This document shows, piece after piece, positions 6,971-13,758 of a stretch of DNA of 13,758 bases (the first letter of the stretch is position 1; every line of letters begins with the position of its first letter). The stretch is from JBPRGG01 sp051418075. GTDB lineage: Bacteria; Bacteroidota; Bacteroidia; Cytophagales; Cyclobacteriaceae. The position numbers and the translations under genes are program-made. Below the pieces are notes generated by a model. That model was not told the DNA's origin. It did no database searches and was given only the letters and a program-made list of their open reading frames with translations. The DNA lies in assembly GCA_051418075.1 (NCBI GenBank), contig JBPRGG010000169.1, positions 1-13,758 of the forward strand, given 5' to 3'.

Positions 6971-9406
6971 ATGAAAAAATTCTTCAGTACAACTTTATTG
7001 CTTTTATTTATTTGCCAATTAATCCAGGCACAAATCCTTACCCAAACAGTCAGGGGAACAATTACAGACATAGACAGTAAGATGCCCCTGGTAGGAGTGC
7101 ATGTATTAATTCCCGGCACTGAACCCTTATTAGGTACCATTACGGATACGGAAGGGCGGTTCAAAATAACAAAAGTACCAGTAGGTCATATTGCCTTGCA
7201 ATTATTATATGTGAGTTATGAAAATGTTATCCTGCCAGATATAGAAGTGAATTCAGGTAAAGAAGTGGTCTTAGACTTGAACATGAGAGAAATAGCTGTA
7301 GACCTGGAGGAAGTATTGATCAGGTCCAATACAGAAAAGGGAGCAGCGTCAAATGATATGGCCCTGGTCAGTGCCCGGTCCATTTCTCTCAATGAAACTG
7401 AAAGATATACCGGCAGCTTCAATGATCCATCCCGCATCATGTCGAATTATGCTGGAGTAGCCAGTACTCCTGACGGCAGCAGCGATATTATTGTGAGGGG
7501 AAATTCTCCCAAATATCAGCAGTGGCGGCTGGAAGGTATCGAAATACCCACTCCCTATCACTTTAATGATCAAAATACCATTGGAAACAGTGGGCTTACC
7601 GCGTTGAATAACAACCTGTTAGCCAGTTCTAATTTTTATACCGGGGCTTTTTCAGCCGAATATGGTAACGTACTTTCCAGCGTCTTTGACCTGCGTCTTC
7701 GACCAGGTAATAATGAAAAATTTGAATCTACCTTCGGATTTGGGCTTTTAGGTGCCGATGTCACTGTGGAAGGTCCTTTCTCTAAAGATTATTCCGGGTC
7801 TTATTTATTTAATTACCGTTATTCTACTGCAGCCATGATTTCAGACCTGGGCCTGGTAGATATTGGAGGTGAGCCGAAGTTTCAGGATATGGCATTTAAA
7901 ATTTTGTTGCCCAGCAAAAAACTGGGAACTTTTTCCCTGTTTGGATTAGGTGGATTCAGCCAGTTCTCCCTCACTGAAGTGACCCCTACTGACTATCAAA
8001 CCCCTACCAATACCACCCTGCCTGATGGAATCAGTGAAGATTTCAATAAAAAGGCCTACCTGCTGAATCTGGGATTGAATCATTCATTACCTCTGGGCGC
8101 TAACAGCTTTTTAGAAACCTCCCTGGCCTACTCCGGAAATGGGGTGGATGATCAGGTCTTCGAAATTAATCGTCAGGAGATAATGGATCAGGATGGAAAC
8201 ATCATTCAGGATTCTTTAATTGAGCCTAACTTAAATTTTAAAAATCAACTTTCGACCCATTCCTATCTTGGTTCTGTTAGTTTTCACTCCAAGCTCAATG
8301 CCCGCCACAAAATCCAGCTTGGCACCCGTTATTCGTTGACCCAGTATGATTATCAGCAAAAGCAAATAAATCAGTCCGGTGAATTATTCCCGGTGATGGA
8401 CTTCAATAAGCCGGTAGGAATCCTGAGAAATTTTGCCAGCTGGAAATACCGGGTCAATAATCGCCTTACTATGGTGGCGGGGCTCCACCATCTGCAAGTG
8501 GGTTTAAATCAAAAACAATCCCTGGAGCCCAGATTTTCAATTTCCCAACAAATCAGTCCATCAGCATCTATTTATGGGGGCTATGGGAAACACAGTACCA
8601 TGGAGCGGATACATCATTACTTTGCCCAAACAGAAAAAACAAATGGTTCAGTTTTCCAGCCCAACCGGGATCTGGATTTGTTAAAAGCCCATCATTTTGT
8701 GTTGGGGTATAAAAACCATTTTTCCCAAAACCTGATGTTTACAGTGGAAGCCTATTATCAGGACCTGTATAACCTACCGGTTGAAAACAATGATACCAGT
8801 TATTTTGCTACCATCAATGAAGGGGTGAATTACCGCTATCTAGATTTAGTTAATGCCGGAACAGGTAAAAATTATGGTTTAGAATTGACTTTGGAAAGGT
8901 TTTTTGATGGCAATTATTATTTCCTGATCAATGGATCATTATTTAATTCTACCTATACCGCTCTGGATGGAATTGAAAGAAACACCGAGTTCAATGGAAA
9001 CTACCTGATCAATATGCTGGCCGGCAAAGAATTTACCCGCCTGGGAAAAAAGAAAAATCGTTCCATTGCCCTAAATGCCAGATTCTATGCCGGTGGCGGG
9101 CGCAGGATCGTAGCTTTATTGAGAAATGAAGCCGGACAATTGGCCGTGGATTCTGAAAATAATCAATTCTGGGATCACCAGAGCGCTTATGATGATAAAC
9201 TGGATGATATTTACATGCTCACCCTGTCAGCCAGTTATAAAATACACAGGCCTAAAGCCACCCATGAAATTTTTATCGACCTGAACAATGTCACCAATGC
9301 CCAGGGACGTTTGTCGGAATACTATGACGCCAGTGAACCAGGTGGTATCGGTTATACCAGGCAGTTCGCCTTTTTTCCGAACCTGATGTACCGGGTATAT
9401 TTCTAA
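6971..9406 (+). CDS. TonB-dependent receptor with N-terminal carboxypeptidase-regulatory-like domain, 811 aa
   Basis: A signal peptide spans residues 1-20 (LIQA|Q). A CarboxypepD_reg-like domain spans about 27-115 (VRGTITDIDSKMPLVGVHV, then TITDTEGRFKITKVPVG). The plug domain at about 130-250 includes SDIIVRGNSPKYQQWRLEGI, EIPTPYHF, and the TGAFSAEYGNVLSSVFDLRL segment that ends plugs. The remaining 550 residues are a 22-strand-type barrel ending MYRVYF with the C-terminal aromatic recognised by the Bam complex. It would sit in the outer membrane and take up a bulky ligand using TonB energy. No SusD-like lipoprotein gene follows, so it is not a standard glycan SusCD pair. Ligand is unknown. 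It follows the 67-aa gene by 32 nt. It is shorter than SusC proteins (about 1000 aa), like the siderophore or peptide class. Confidence 0.92.
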   Translation: MKKFFSTTLLLLFICQLIQAQILTQTVRGTITDIDSKMPLVGVHVLIPGTEPLLGTITDTEGRFKITKVPVGHIALQLLYVSYENVILPDIEVNSGKEVVLDLNMREIAVDLEEVLIRSNTEKGAASNDMALVSARSISLNETERYTGSFNDPSRIMSNYAGVASTPDGSSDIIVRGNSPKYQQWRLEGIEIPTPYHFNDQNTIGNSGLTALNNNLLASSNFYTGAFSAEYGNVLSSVFDLRLRPGNNEKFESTFGFGLLGADVTVEGPFSKDYSGSYLFNYRYSTAAMISDLGLVDIGGEPKFQDMAFKILLPSKKLGTFSLFGLGGFSQFSLTEVTPTDYQTPTNTTLPDGISEDFNKKAYLLNLGLNHSLPLGANSFLETSLAYSGNGVDDQVFEINRQEIMDQDGNIIQDSLIEPNLNFKNQLSTHSYLGSVSFHSKLNARHKIQLGTRYSLTQYDYQQKQINQSGELFPVMDFNKPVGILRNFASWKYRVNNRLTMVAGLHHLQVGLNQKQSLEPRFSISQQISPSASIYGGYGKHSTMERIHHYFAQTEKTNGSVFQPNRDLDLLKAHHFVLGYKNHFSQNLMFTVEAYYQDLYNLPVENNDTSYFATINEGVNYRYLDLVNAGTGKNYGLELTLERFFDGNYYFLINGSLFNSTYTALDGIERNTEFNGNYLINMLAGKEFTRLGKKKNRSIALNARFYAGGGRRIVALLRNEAGQLAVDSENNQFWDHQSAYDDKLDDIYMLTLSASYKIHRPKATHEIFIDLNNVTNAQGRLSEYYDASEPGGIGYTRQFAFFPNLMYRVYF

Positions 9407-9467
9407 AATCATCGGCCCTTTACCAATCGTAAAGTCGATGACACCTCTTACAGGAAGCTATTGATGA

Positions 9468-9533
9468 TTTCAGCAGAAATACAACTTTATCAATGGCTTT
9501 TATGGTGAATTTTCTTTGGGTTATGCTTTTTAA
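9468..9533 (+). pseudogene. Possible last strand of a lost outer-membrane protein
   Basis: Reading 9468-9533 gives FQQKYNFINGFYGEFSLGYAF followed by TAA, with two stops directly before it. The alternating aromatic pattern and terminal Phe are like a closing beta strand of a barrel protein. It is only 21 residues in a 149-bp gap, so chance is quite possible. Confidence 0.25.
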
Positions 9534-9555
9534 AAAAGTTTAATTATTTACAAAA

Positions 9556-10296
9556 ATGGAAAGAATCTTAAATTCCAAAACAGCAGCCAGAGCCGGCTCT
9601 TTATACCTCAATATGATAATCACGGGAATATTTGCTCACTTATTGGTTCGGGCTTCATTGATAGTCCCGGGTGAGCCTTCTATAACGGCCCAAAATATTC
9701 TTGAAATGAATTTTTTCTTCAGATTAGGTATAATAAGTGACCTGATCCATATGGTCAGTTTCATCTTTCTGGGATTGCTCTTTTACAAGATCTTTCGAAG
9801 CATAAACCAGACCTATGCTATGGCTTTGGTATCTATTGTATTGGTTACCAATGCCATCATGGGATTTAACCTGTTAAACCAATGGGCTGCTATGCAATTG
9901 CTAAACCAACCATCAATGTTATCATCTTTTAGTAAACAGCAGGTAGAGGCCTGGGCTATGTTTTTCCTGGACCTTCATATTACCGGGATCCATATGGGTT
10001 ACATATTTTTTGGTTTATGGTTATGGCCTTTAAGTATTTTAATGAGAAAGTCAGGATTTTTCCCGGGCTACTTAGGTAAGTTGATCAGCTTATTACTAAT
10101 GGCTGGGTGTATCGGATACCTGATCGATTTCACCACCTATTTCCTTTTCCATGATCATTACCGGTATGTTGCTCCATTTGCTACTTTATCAGCTGATATT
10201 GGCGAAATTTTGCTATGCCTATGGCTCCTGGTAAAAGGTACGGCGGGAAATCTTCGGGATCGCAAAGCCTTTGCCATGATCAACCAAAAAGCCTGA
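9556..10296 (+). CDS. DUF4386 family integral membrane protein, 246 aa
   Basis: The N-terminal pattern (ARAGSLYLNMIITGIFAHLL, then RASLIVPGEPSITAQNI) and the central GFNLLNQWAAMQLL are typical of DUF4386 proteins. Later GYIFFGLWLWPLSILMRKSG, FFPGYLGKLISLL and GCIGYLIDF also fit. About six membrane spans are visible, near residues 12-32, 57-80, 86-106, 140-162, 173-197 and 208-228. Function of the family is not established. It is placed in the cytoplasmic membrane. The serine hydrolase gene starts one base after its stop, which implies translational coupling. I see no clear -7 box upstream, so read-through from the receptor gene is possible. Confidence 0.88.
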   Translation: MERILNSKTAARAGSLYLNMIITGIFAHLLVRASLIVPGEPSITAQNILEMNFFFRLGIISDLIHMVSFIFLGLLFYKIFRSINQTYAMALVSIVLVTNAIMGFNLLNQWAAMQLLNQPSMLSSFSKQQVEAWAMFFLDLHITGIHMGYIFFGLWLWPLSILMRKSGFFPGYLGKLISLLLMAGCIGYLIDFTTYFLFHDHYRYVAPFATLSADIGEILLCLWLLVKGTAGNLRDRKAFAMINQKA

Positions 10297-10297
10297 A

Positions 10298-11479
10298 ATG
10301 TTTTTAAACCACATTATAGAAACAAATACAATGATTATCTCTTTAAGCCTGAACCTGATATTTTCCTGTTTTTCTCCCACCGAAAATCATATACCTAAAG
10401 TTTACAAAAAGGTTGAAAAGTCATTTGACCAACAAATAAAACATACAGATGTCCGGAATGGGGTTTTACAGGTTTATTCACCCAGTCACAATATTAACTG
10501 GAATTTTGCCGGTGGCCAATTTATGGATCATTCTCCTGTTACCCCGGATCATCCATTCCTCACTGCAAGTCTGGGTAAAACATTTACTGCCACAGCCATT
10601 GCCATTTTATCAGAGCGAAAAAAATTGAATTTTTCAGATAAAATAAACCTTTTCCTGCCTCAGGAGATTGTGCAAAACCTTCATGTATTTAAAGGACAGG
10701 ACTATAGTCAGGAACTGACAATAGCTCATTTACTCCAGCACACTTCTGGTTTACCCGATTATTTTGAAGACACTACGTGGGATGGTAGCCAAAACATGAT
10801 CCAGCAGCTTTTTTCAGAGCCCCACCGGAAATGGCAACCGGAAGAAGCCATCCATTTTGTCAAGGAAAAAATGAATTCCCTCTTCCCTCCCGGACAGGGT
10901 TATCATTATACAGACACCGAATATGTTTTGTTGGGTATGATCATCGAAAAGGTATCAGGCCAGCCATTGCACCGGTTTTTTGAGGAGCATTTTTTCAAAC
11001 CATTGCAAATGCATCAAACGGCCATGCACCTCAGATCCCCACCATTGCAGCCAGTGAAAAGATTGACCGAATGCTATGCCGGCGATTATGAAATATCTGC
11101 TTTTACCAGCCTTACCGCTGATTGGGCCGGAGGGGGACTTACCGCTACGGTGGCAGATCTTAATAATTTCCAGGTGGCTTTACATAGCAGGAAGCTCATT
11201 TCTCCTGAAACCCTGATAAAAATGCAGCAATGGGTGCCTGAGTCAAAGGGCATATACTACGGATTTGGTTTACGGAGATTTGTTTTCAGTCAACTGTTTC
11301 CGCTTCTACCAAAGCTGGAGATCATTGGTCATTCGGGCTCCACCGGTTCATTTATGTATTATTGCCCTCAGTTGGATATATACCTGGCTGGTACGCTAAA
11401 TCAAACCAACGCCGCTAAAAGATCTGTCATGTTCCTTGTTAAAACTTTATCCATGATAAAAAAGCATCTCAATTCCTGA
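10298..11479 (+). CDS. Serine hydrolase of the beta-lactamase (class C / family VIII esterase-like) superfamily, 393 aa
   Basis: The SxxK nucleophile motif is in LTASLGKTFTATAIAIL (S91, K94). HLLQHTSGLPDYF at about 144-156 is a typical family segment. The second motif appears as YTD at 204-206 (GYHYTDTEYVLLGMIIEKVSG) instead of the YxN of true beta-lactamases. The third is GHSGSTG at 344-350. DWAGGGLTATVADL (276-289) is also characteristic. Members include D-alanyl-D-alanine peptidases, esterases and amidases, and I cannot choose. The ATG at 10298 is 1 nt after the DUF4386 stop. An alternative ATG at residue 12 would put a hydrophobic stretch (MIISLSLNLIFSC) at the N-terminus, which looks more like an export or weak lipoprotein signal. 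The enzyme is probably periplasmic. Confidence 0.88.
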   Translation: MFLNHIIETNTMIISLSLNLIFSCFSPTENHIPKVYKKVEKSFDQQIKHTDVRNGVLQVYSPSHNINWNFAGGQFMDHSPVTPDHPFLTASLGKTFTATAIAILSERKKLNFSDKINLFLPQEIVQNLHVFKGQDYSQELTIAHLLQHTSGLPDYFEDTTWDGSQNMIQQLFSEPHRKWQPEEAIHFVKEKMNSLFPPGQGYHYTDTEYVLLGMIIEKVSGQPLHRFFEEHFFKPLQMHQTAMHLRSPPLQPVKRLTECYAGDYEISAFTSLTADWAGGGLTATVADLNNFQVALHSRKLISPETLIKMQQWVPESKGIYYGFGLRRFVFSQLFPLLPKLEIIGHSGSTGSFMYYCPQLDIYLAGTLNQTNAAKRSVMFLVKTLSMIKKHLNS

Positions 11480-11539
11480 AATCTTATCTTCAAACGAATA
11501 AATATAAATAAAATCACCAATAACGATAAATATTAGAAA

Positions 11540-12421
11540 ATGAAACAAATCGTAGTAGCCGGTGCCACAGGCTATTTAGGCAGATACCTGGTGCAAGCAT
11601 TGCAAAAACGTGCATTTCCCTTTCGAGCCCTGGCCCGTAACCGTAAAAAGCTATCAGAAATGCTGAATCTTCAGCCTAAAGAAATTATACAGGCTGAAGT
11701 CACCCGACCTGAAACCATGAAAGGAAAGCTGGAAGGAGCCCAAATCATCATATCCACTGTGGGTATTACCCGGCAAAAAGATGGCCTGACCTATATGGAT
11801 GTAGATTACCAGGCCAACCTGAATTTGCTCAATGAAGCCATAAAGGCAGGGGTTCAAAAGTTCATCTACATTTCAGCCATAAATGGAGATAAAATGAGGC
11901 ACTTGAAAATTTTGGCTGCCAAAGAAAAATTTGTGGATACCTTGAAAAATTCCGGCCTGGACTACCTGATTGTGAGACCCAATGGTTTTTTTTCAGATAT
12001 GAAAGACTTTTTGGACATGGCCAAAACAGGTAAGGTGTACCTTTTTGGTAAGGGAAACTATAAGCTAAACCCTATCCATGGTACAGATCTGGCTGATGCC
12101 ATTCTGGATAGGATTGATGGGCAGGAAAAAGAGCTTATAGCAGGAGGTCCGGACATGCTGTCCCAGAATCAGATTGCAGAATTGGCCCTAAAGGCACAGG
12201 GGAAATCAGGAAAGATCATCCATTTACCCGACTGGATAAGAAAAACAATGATTTACTTGTTACGGGCCTTTACTTCGGTAAAAACTTACGGACCTTATGA
12301 GTTTTTTCTCACTATGATGAGCCGGGATAATGTAGCTCCTTGTTTTGGTGATCATCATTTAGAAACGTTCTTTACACGGGCTGTGGGAAATAATAAAGGT
12401 GCACTTGAAAAGGCAGATTAA
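11540..12421 (+). CDS. NmrA-like / atypical short-chain dehydrogenase, NAD(P)-binding, 293 aa
   Basis: A Rossmann fold starts at once: KQIVVAGATGYLGRYLVQAL with GATGYLG at residues 8-14. ALARN (Arg suited to NADP phosphate), a conserved ISTVG at about 71-75, KFIYISAINGD and LDYLIVRPNGFF follow. The classical YxxxK catalytic pair is not obvious (the region reads ...AAKEKFVDTL), so it may be a redox sensor or non-classical reductase. The C-terminal part (SRDNVAPCFGDHHLETFF) is typical of this NAD(P)-binding group. It is cytoplasmic. It lies 60 nt after the hydrolase gene and ends 12 nt from a convergent gene. Confidence 0.88.
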   Translation: MKQIVVAGATGYLGRYLVQALQKRAFPFRALARNRKKLSEMLNLQPKEIIQAEVTRPETMKGKLEGAQIIISTVGITRQKDGLTYMDVDYQANLNLLNEAIKAGVQKFIYISAINGDKMRHLKILAAKEKFVDTLKNSGLDYLIVRPNGFFSDMKDFLDMAKTGKVYLFGKGNYKLNPIHGTDLADAILDRIDGQEKELIAGGPDMLSQNQIAELALKAQGKSGKIIHLPDWIRKTMIYLLRAFTSVKTYGPYEFFLTMMSRDNVAPCFGDHHLETFFTRAVGNNKGALEKAD

Positions 12422-12433
12422 CATAATTTACTT

Positions 12434-13237
12434 TTAAAATAATCTAAACCGGTAAGAAAGTCCCAGGCTCAAAAAATAATCCGGGGCTGGTTCTGAAAAA
12501 GCAAAGCTGGCTGAAGTATCCAGTTGTAGATTTTGGTGGATTAAATATACCAAACCGGCGTTGAAAAGGTGTTGGGCCGGGGAAATTTCAGGAAAATAGC
12601 CATAAAATTCGGCAAAACCACCCATTTTCTGACTCAAAGACAGATCAAAAGACATGGCATAACCCATGATAGCCTGGGTAAGTTCCTGGTCCCAATTAAA
12701 ATCAAAATTGGTAGTGATGGCCAGCCAATCATTGATGGAATGACCGGCCAGGATCCGGATGGCAGGAGCCAGATAATCAGATTGAAAAGATTCATTGCCG
12801 GTACCAGGCAGGGTAAATGAAGCAATCAGGGCCAACTGGGGCAGTATACCTTGCTGTTCAGTAATAAAGACCTTGGCACCCAGGGACAAAGCATCCAGTC
12901 CGGATTGGTTGGTATCCTGATCATTCCCTGTGATTTCTTCATGGATAAATCCATACCCGGCCCGTAGCTCAAGGTTTTTCAATACCCCTAACCTTACCAA
13001 TCCGGTGGGAATTAGCCAGCTATTGGTTTTTATTCCTTCTACAGTACGATCCGATTGAAAATAAACACCATGCTCTAACTGGATTGCTCCTAAAGGTAAT
13101 AGTAAGGGAGAATCGGTGCCTTGGCCAGGGCGATCGGTGTTGATACTTTCCCAATCTTCCTGCGCATTTACTGATGAGGAAATCAGGAGCAAAGCAAGGC
13201 ATACAAAGTACTTTAGCGTATTAGGGACTTGTATCAT
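12434..13237 (-). CDS. Secreted barrel protein, MetA/phenol-degradation-type transporter family, 267 aa
   Basis: A signal peptide spans residues 1-25 (SSSVNA|Q). The mature start EDWESINTDRPGQGTDSPLLLPLGAIQLEHG is a strong hallmark of the Phenol_MetA_deg family (PF13557). The rest alternates in barrel fashion (LVRLGVLKNLELRAGYGF, ALSLGAKVF, PQLALIASFTLPG) and ends SLGLSYRFRLF with a C-terminal Phe. The protein should sit in the outer membrane. The family name comes from one pathway and does not prove aromatic transport. It is convergent with the NmrA-like gene and has a long upstream region with possible operators. Confidence 0.85.
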   Translation of the reverse strand: MIQVPNTLKYFVCLALLLISSSVNAQEDWESINTDRPGQGTDSPLLLPLGAIQLEHGVYFQSDRTVEGIKTNSWLIPTGLVRLGVLKNLELRAGYGFIHEEITGNDQDTNQSGLDALSLGAKVFITEQQGILPQLALIASFTLPGTGNESFQSDYLAPAIRILAGHSINDWLAITTNFDFNWDQELTQAIMGYAMSFDLSLSQKMGGFAEFYGYFPEISPAQHLFNAGLVYLIHQNLQLDTSASFAFSEPAPDYFLSLGLSYRFRLF

Positions 13238-13291
13238 TTCTTTTCATCTTTTGCAGGTTCTGTTAATAACTCAAGTGTCGCAGTTGTTTTG

Positions 13292-13309
13292 AAGGCCAAT
13301 TAAGGCCAA
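13292..13309. repeat. Two AAGGCCAA copies one helical turn apart
   Basis: AAGGCCAA occurs at 13292-13299 and again at 13302-13309, a 10-bp period, in the leader 55-72 nt upstream of the minus-strand barrel gene. GGCC is rare in this AT-rich spacer. It could be a protein-binding site on one face of the helix. Confidence 0.4.
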
Positions 13310-13342
13310 AAAGTTAATAAAAATGCAACATGACATATTTGG

Positions 13343-13369
13343 TTAAAATACTGAAAGACAGTATTTTAA
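13343..13369. promoter_or_regulatory. Perfect 11-bp inverted repeat, possible operator or terminator
   Basis: TTAAAATACTG (13343-13353) and CAGTATTTTAA (13359-13369) enclose a 5-nt loop, between the divergent barrel gene and the broken DUF2442-like gene. The stem is AT-rich with no T run after it, so an operator is at least as likely as a terminator. Confidence 0.45.
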
Positions 13370-13396
13370 ATTCGTCAAAACAACCAAAAAATCCTG

Positions 13397-13695
13397 TTGC
13401 AAAACAAAGATATAAATAAGATTTCAGATTTAATAAAGCTAAATGATGGCAGAATAATAATCATACCATTAAGTCTTTTTTCATCAATTAAAAAATTAAG
13501 CCTGAAACAAAGAAAAATTGGTATTTAACCGATGGTGAAATGTATTCTTTTGAAGATACTCAGGAGGTTTATCACCTGGAACAAGTATTGGGTAAAGAAA
13601 CTGACTCTAAAGAAAATGGACTGGTTTTTCCTTTTATGAAAATTTTACTTAAAGTCACCCGATTGGTGGAAAGTGCCAGATGTAACCGGAATTGA
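13397..13695 (+). pseudogene. DUF2442-like gene broken by a one-base deletion
   Basis: One frame reads ISDLIKLNDGRIIIIPLSLF, then SSIKKLSLKQRK, and falls apart at 13511-13528 (IGI stop). The next frame reads NWYLTDGEMYSFEDTQEV, then YHLEQVLG, from the same point. Joined, they give the DUF2442 order: DGR..x.PLs.f....l...qRkNW.l.dG....edl.ev..LL. The junction is the A run at 13513-13517: six A instead of five restores the frame, so one base was lost by slippage or by sequencing error. The tail after LGKET (to the TGA at 13693-13695) is not recognised. No good ATG is seen upstream; TTG 13397 is the best start available, and the true N-terminus may also be damaged. DUF2442 proteins often sit beside DUF4160 or toxin-like genes, but no partner is visible here. 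Confidence 0.55.
13405..13412 (-). promoter_or_regulatory. Possible minus-strand -7 box TATCTTTG
   Basis: Read on the minus strand this is a perfect TAnnTTTG, but it lies about 170 nt upstream of the barrel gene start and the 11-bp inverted repeat would fall inside the leader. No -33 box is clear. Confidence 0.25.
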
Positions 13696-13697
13696 AA

Positions 13698-13731
13698 TAA
13701 AAACAGCCGTTTAAATGGCTTTAAACGGCTG
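13698..13731 (-). terminator. Intrinsic terminator for a minus-strand transcript entering from the right
   Basis: A perfect 12-bp stem (CAGCCGTTTAAA 13704-13715, TTTAAACGGCTG 13720-13731) has a 4-nt loop. On the minus strand the stem is followed by TTTTTATTT. On the plus strand no T run follows, so it serves a gene beyond the right edge. Confidence 0.75.
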
Positions 13732-13745
13732 ATATACTGAGTTTG

Positions 13746-13758
13746 TGATCCGCCTGGG
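13746..13758 (-). tRNA. Likely 3' end of a tRNA gene running off the window
   Basis: On the minus strand the last 13 bases read CCCAG, GCGGATC, A. That is the geometry of a tRNA end: 5 bases of T-stem, 7 bases of acceptor stem, discriminator A, with CCA not encoded. An intrinsic minus-strand terminator starts 14 nt further. Only 13 bases are visible, so the amino acid cannot be given. Confidence 0.35.

Noticed and set aside
9418..9434. Inverted repeat CTTTAC-caatc-GTAAAG after the receptor gene
   Set aside because: It has only a 6-bp stem and no T run follows, so it is not supported as a terminator.
12434..13237. Naming the PF13557-type protein as an aromatic-compound transporter
   Set aside because: The family label derives from one context, and no aromatic degradation genes are nearby.
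1..13758. CRISPR array, phage genes, restriction or known defence system
   Set aside because: No regularly spaced repeats and no recognisable phage, nuclease or defence proteins are seen. The STAND protein has a LuxR HTH and MalT layout, not an antiphage effector.

Overview
The window reads as chromosomal DNA of a member of the Bacteroidota. The evidence is AT-rich sequence with almost no Shine-Dalgarno sites, several TAnnTTTG promoter -7 boxes, secreted proteins whose signal peptides end in A|Q, a carboxypeptidase-regulatory-domain TonB-dependent receptor, beta-barrel proteins ending in an aromatic residue, and a leucine-rich-repeat relic with the YSPQDS motif common in that phylum. A Saprospirales- or Cytophagales-like host is a guess from the LRR type.

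Layout. 1-395: 3' part of an IS21-type istA transposase, truncated, with no istB. 493-1440 (minus): outer-membrane barrel gene cut in two by one in-frame TGA. 1441-1943: mostly non-coding, with a 15/16 direct repeat about 286 bp apart and a doubtful small ORF. 1944-3309: two-gene unit, a secreted DUF1579-like + VOC fusion followed by a DUF3052 protein. 3310-3920: no intact gene, but filled on the minus strand by a decayed LRR protein gene. 3921-6548: MalT-like STAND ATPase/LuxR regulator, then a strong terminator. 6735-9406: 67-aa protein of a family I recognise beside MalT-like regulators, followed by a TonB-dependent receptor. 9556-11479: DUF4386 membrane protein and serine hydrolase, 1 nt apart. 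11540-12421: NmrA-like NAD(P)-binding protein. 12434-13237 (minus): secreted MetA/phenol-degradation-type barrel protein. 13238-13758: possible operators, a DUF2442-like gene broken by a one-base A-run deletion, a minus-strand terminator, and what looks like the last bases of a tRNA on the minus strand.

How it may work together. The only coherent functional block is 3921-12421, all on the plus strand. A cytoplasmic ligand- and ATP-dependent regulator and its small partner sit beside a surface receptor, an inner-membrane protein, an exported or membrane-anchored hydrolase and a redox/NmrA protein. This would fit a sense-import-process unit for an unknown compound, but that is inference from adjacency. 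The rest looks like a gene graveyard: four or five independent relics (IS21, OMP, LRR, DUF2442, perhaps an OMP tail at 9468-9533) flank or interrupt the block.
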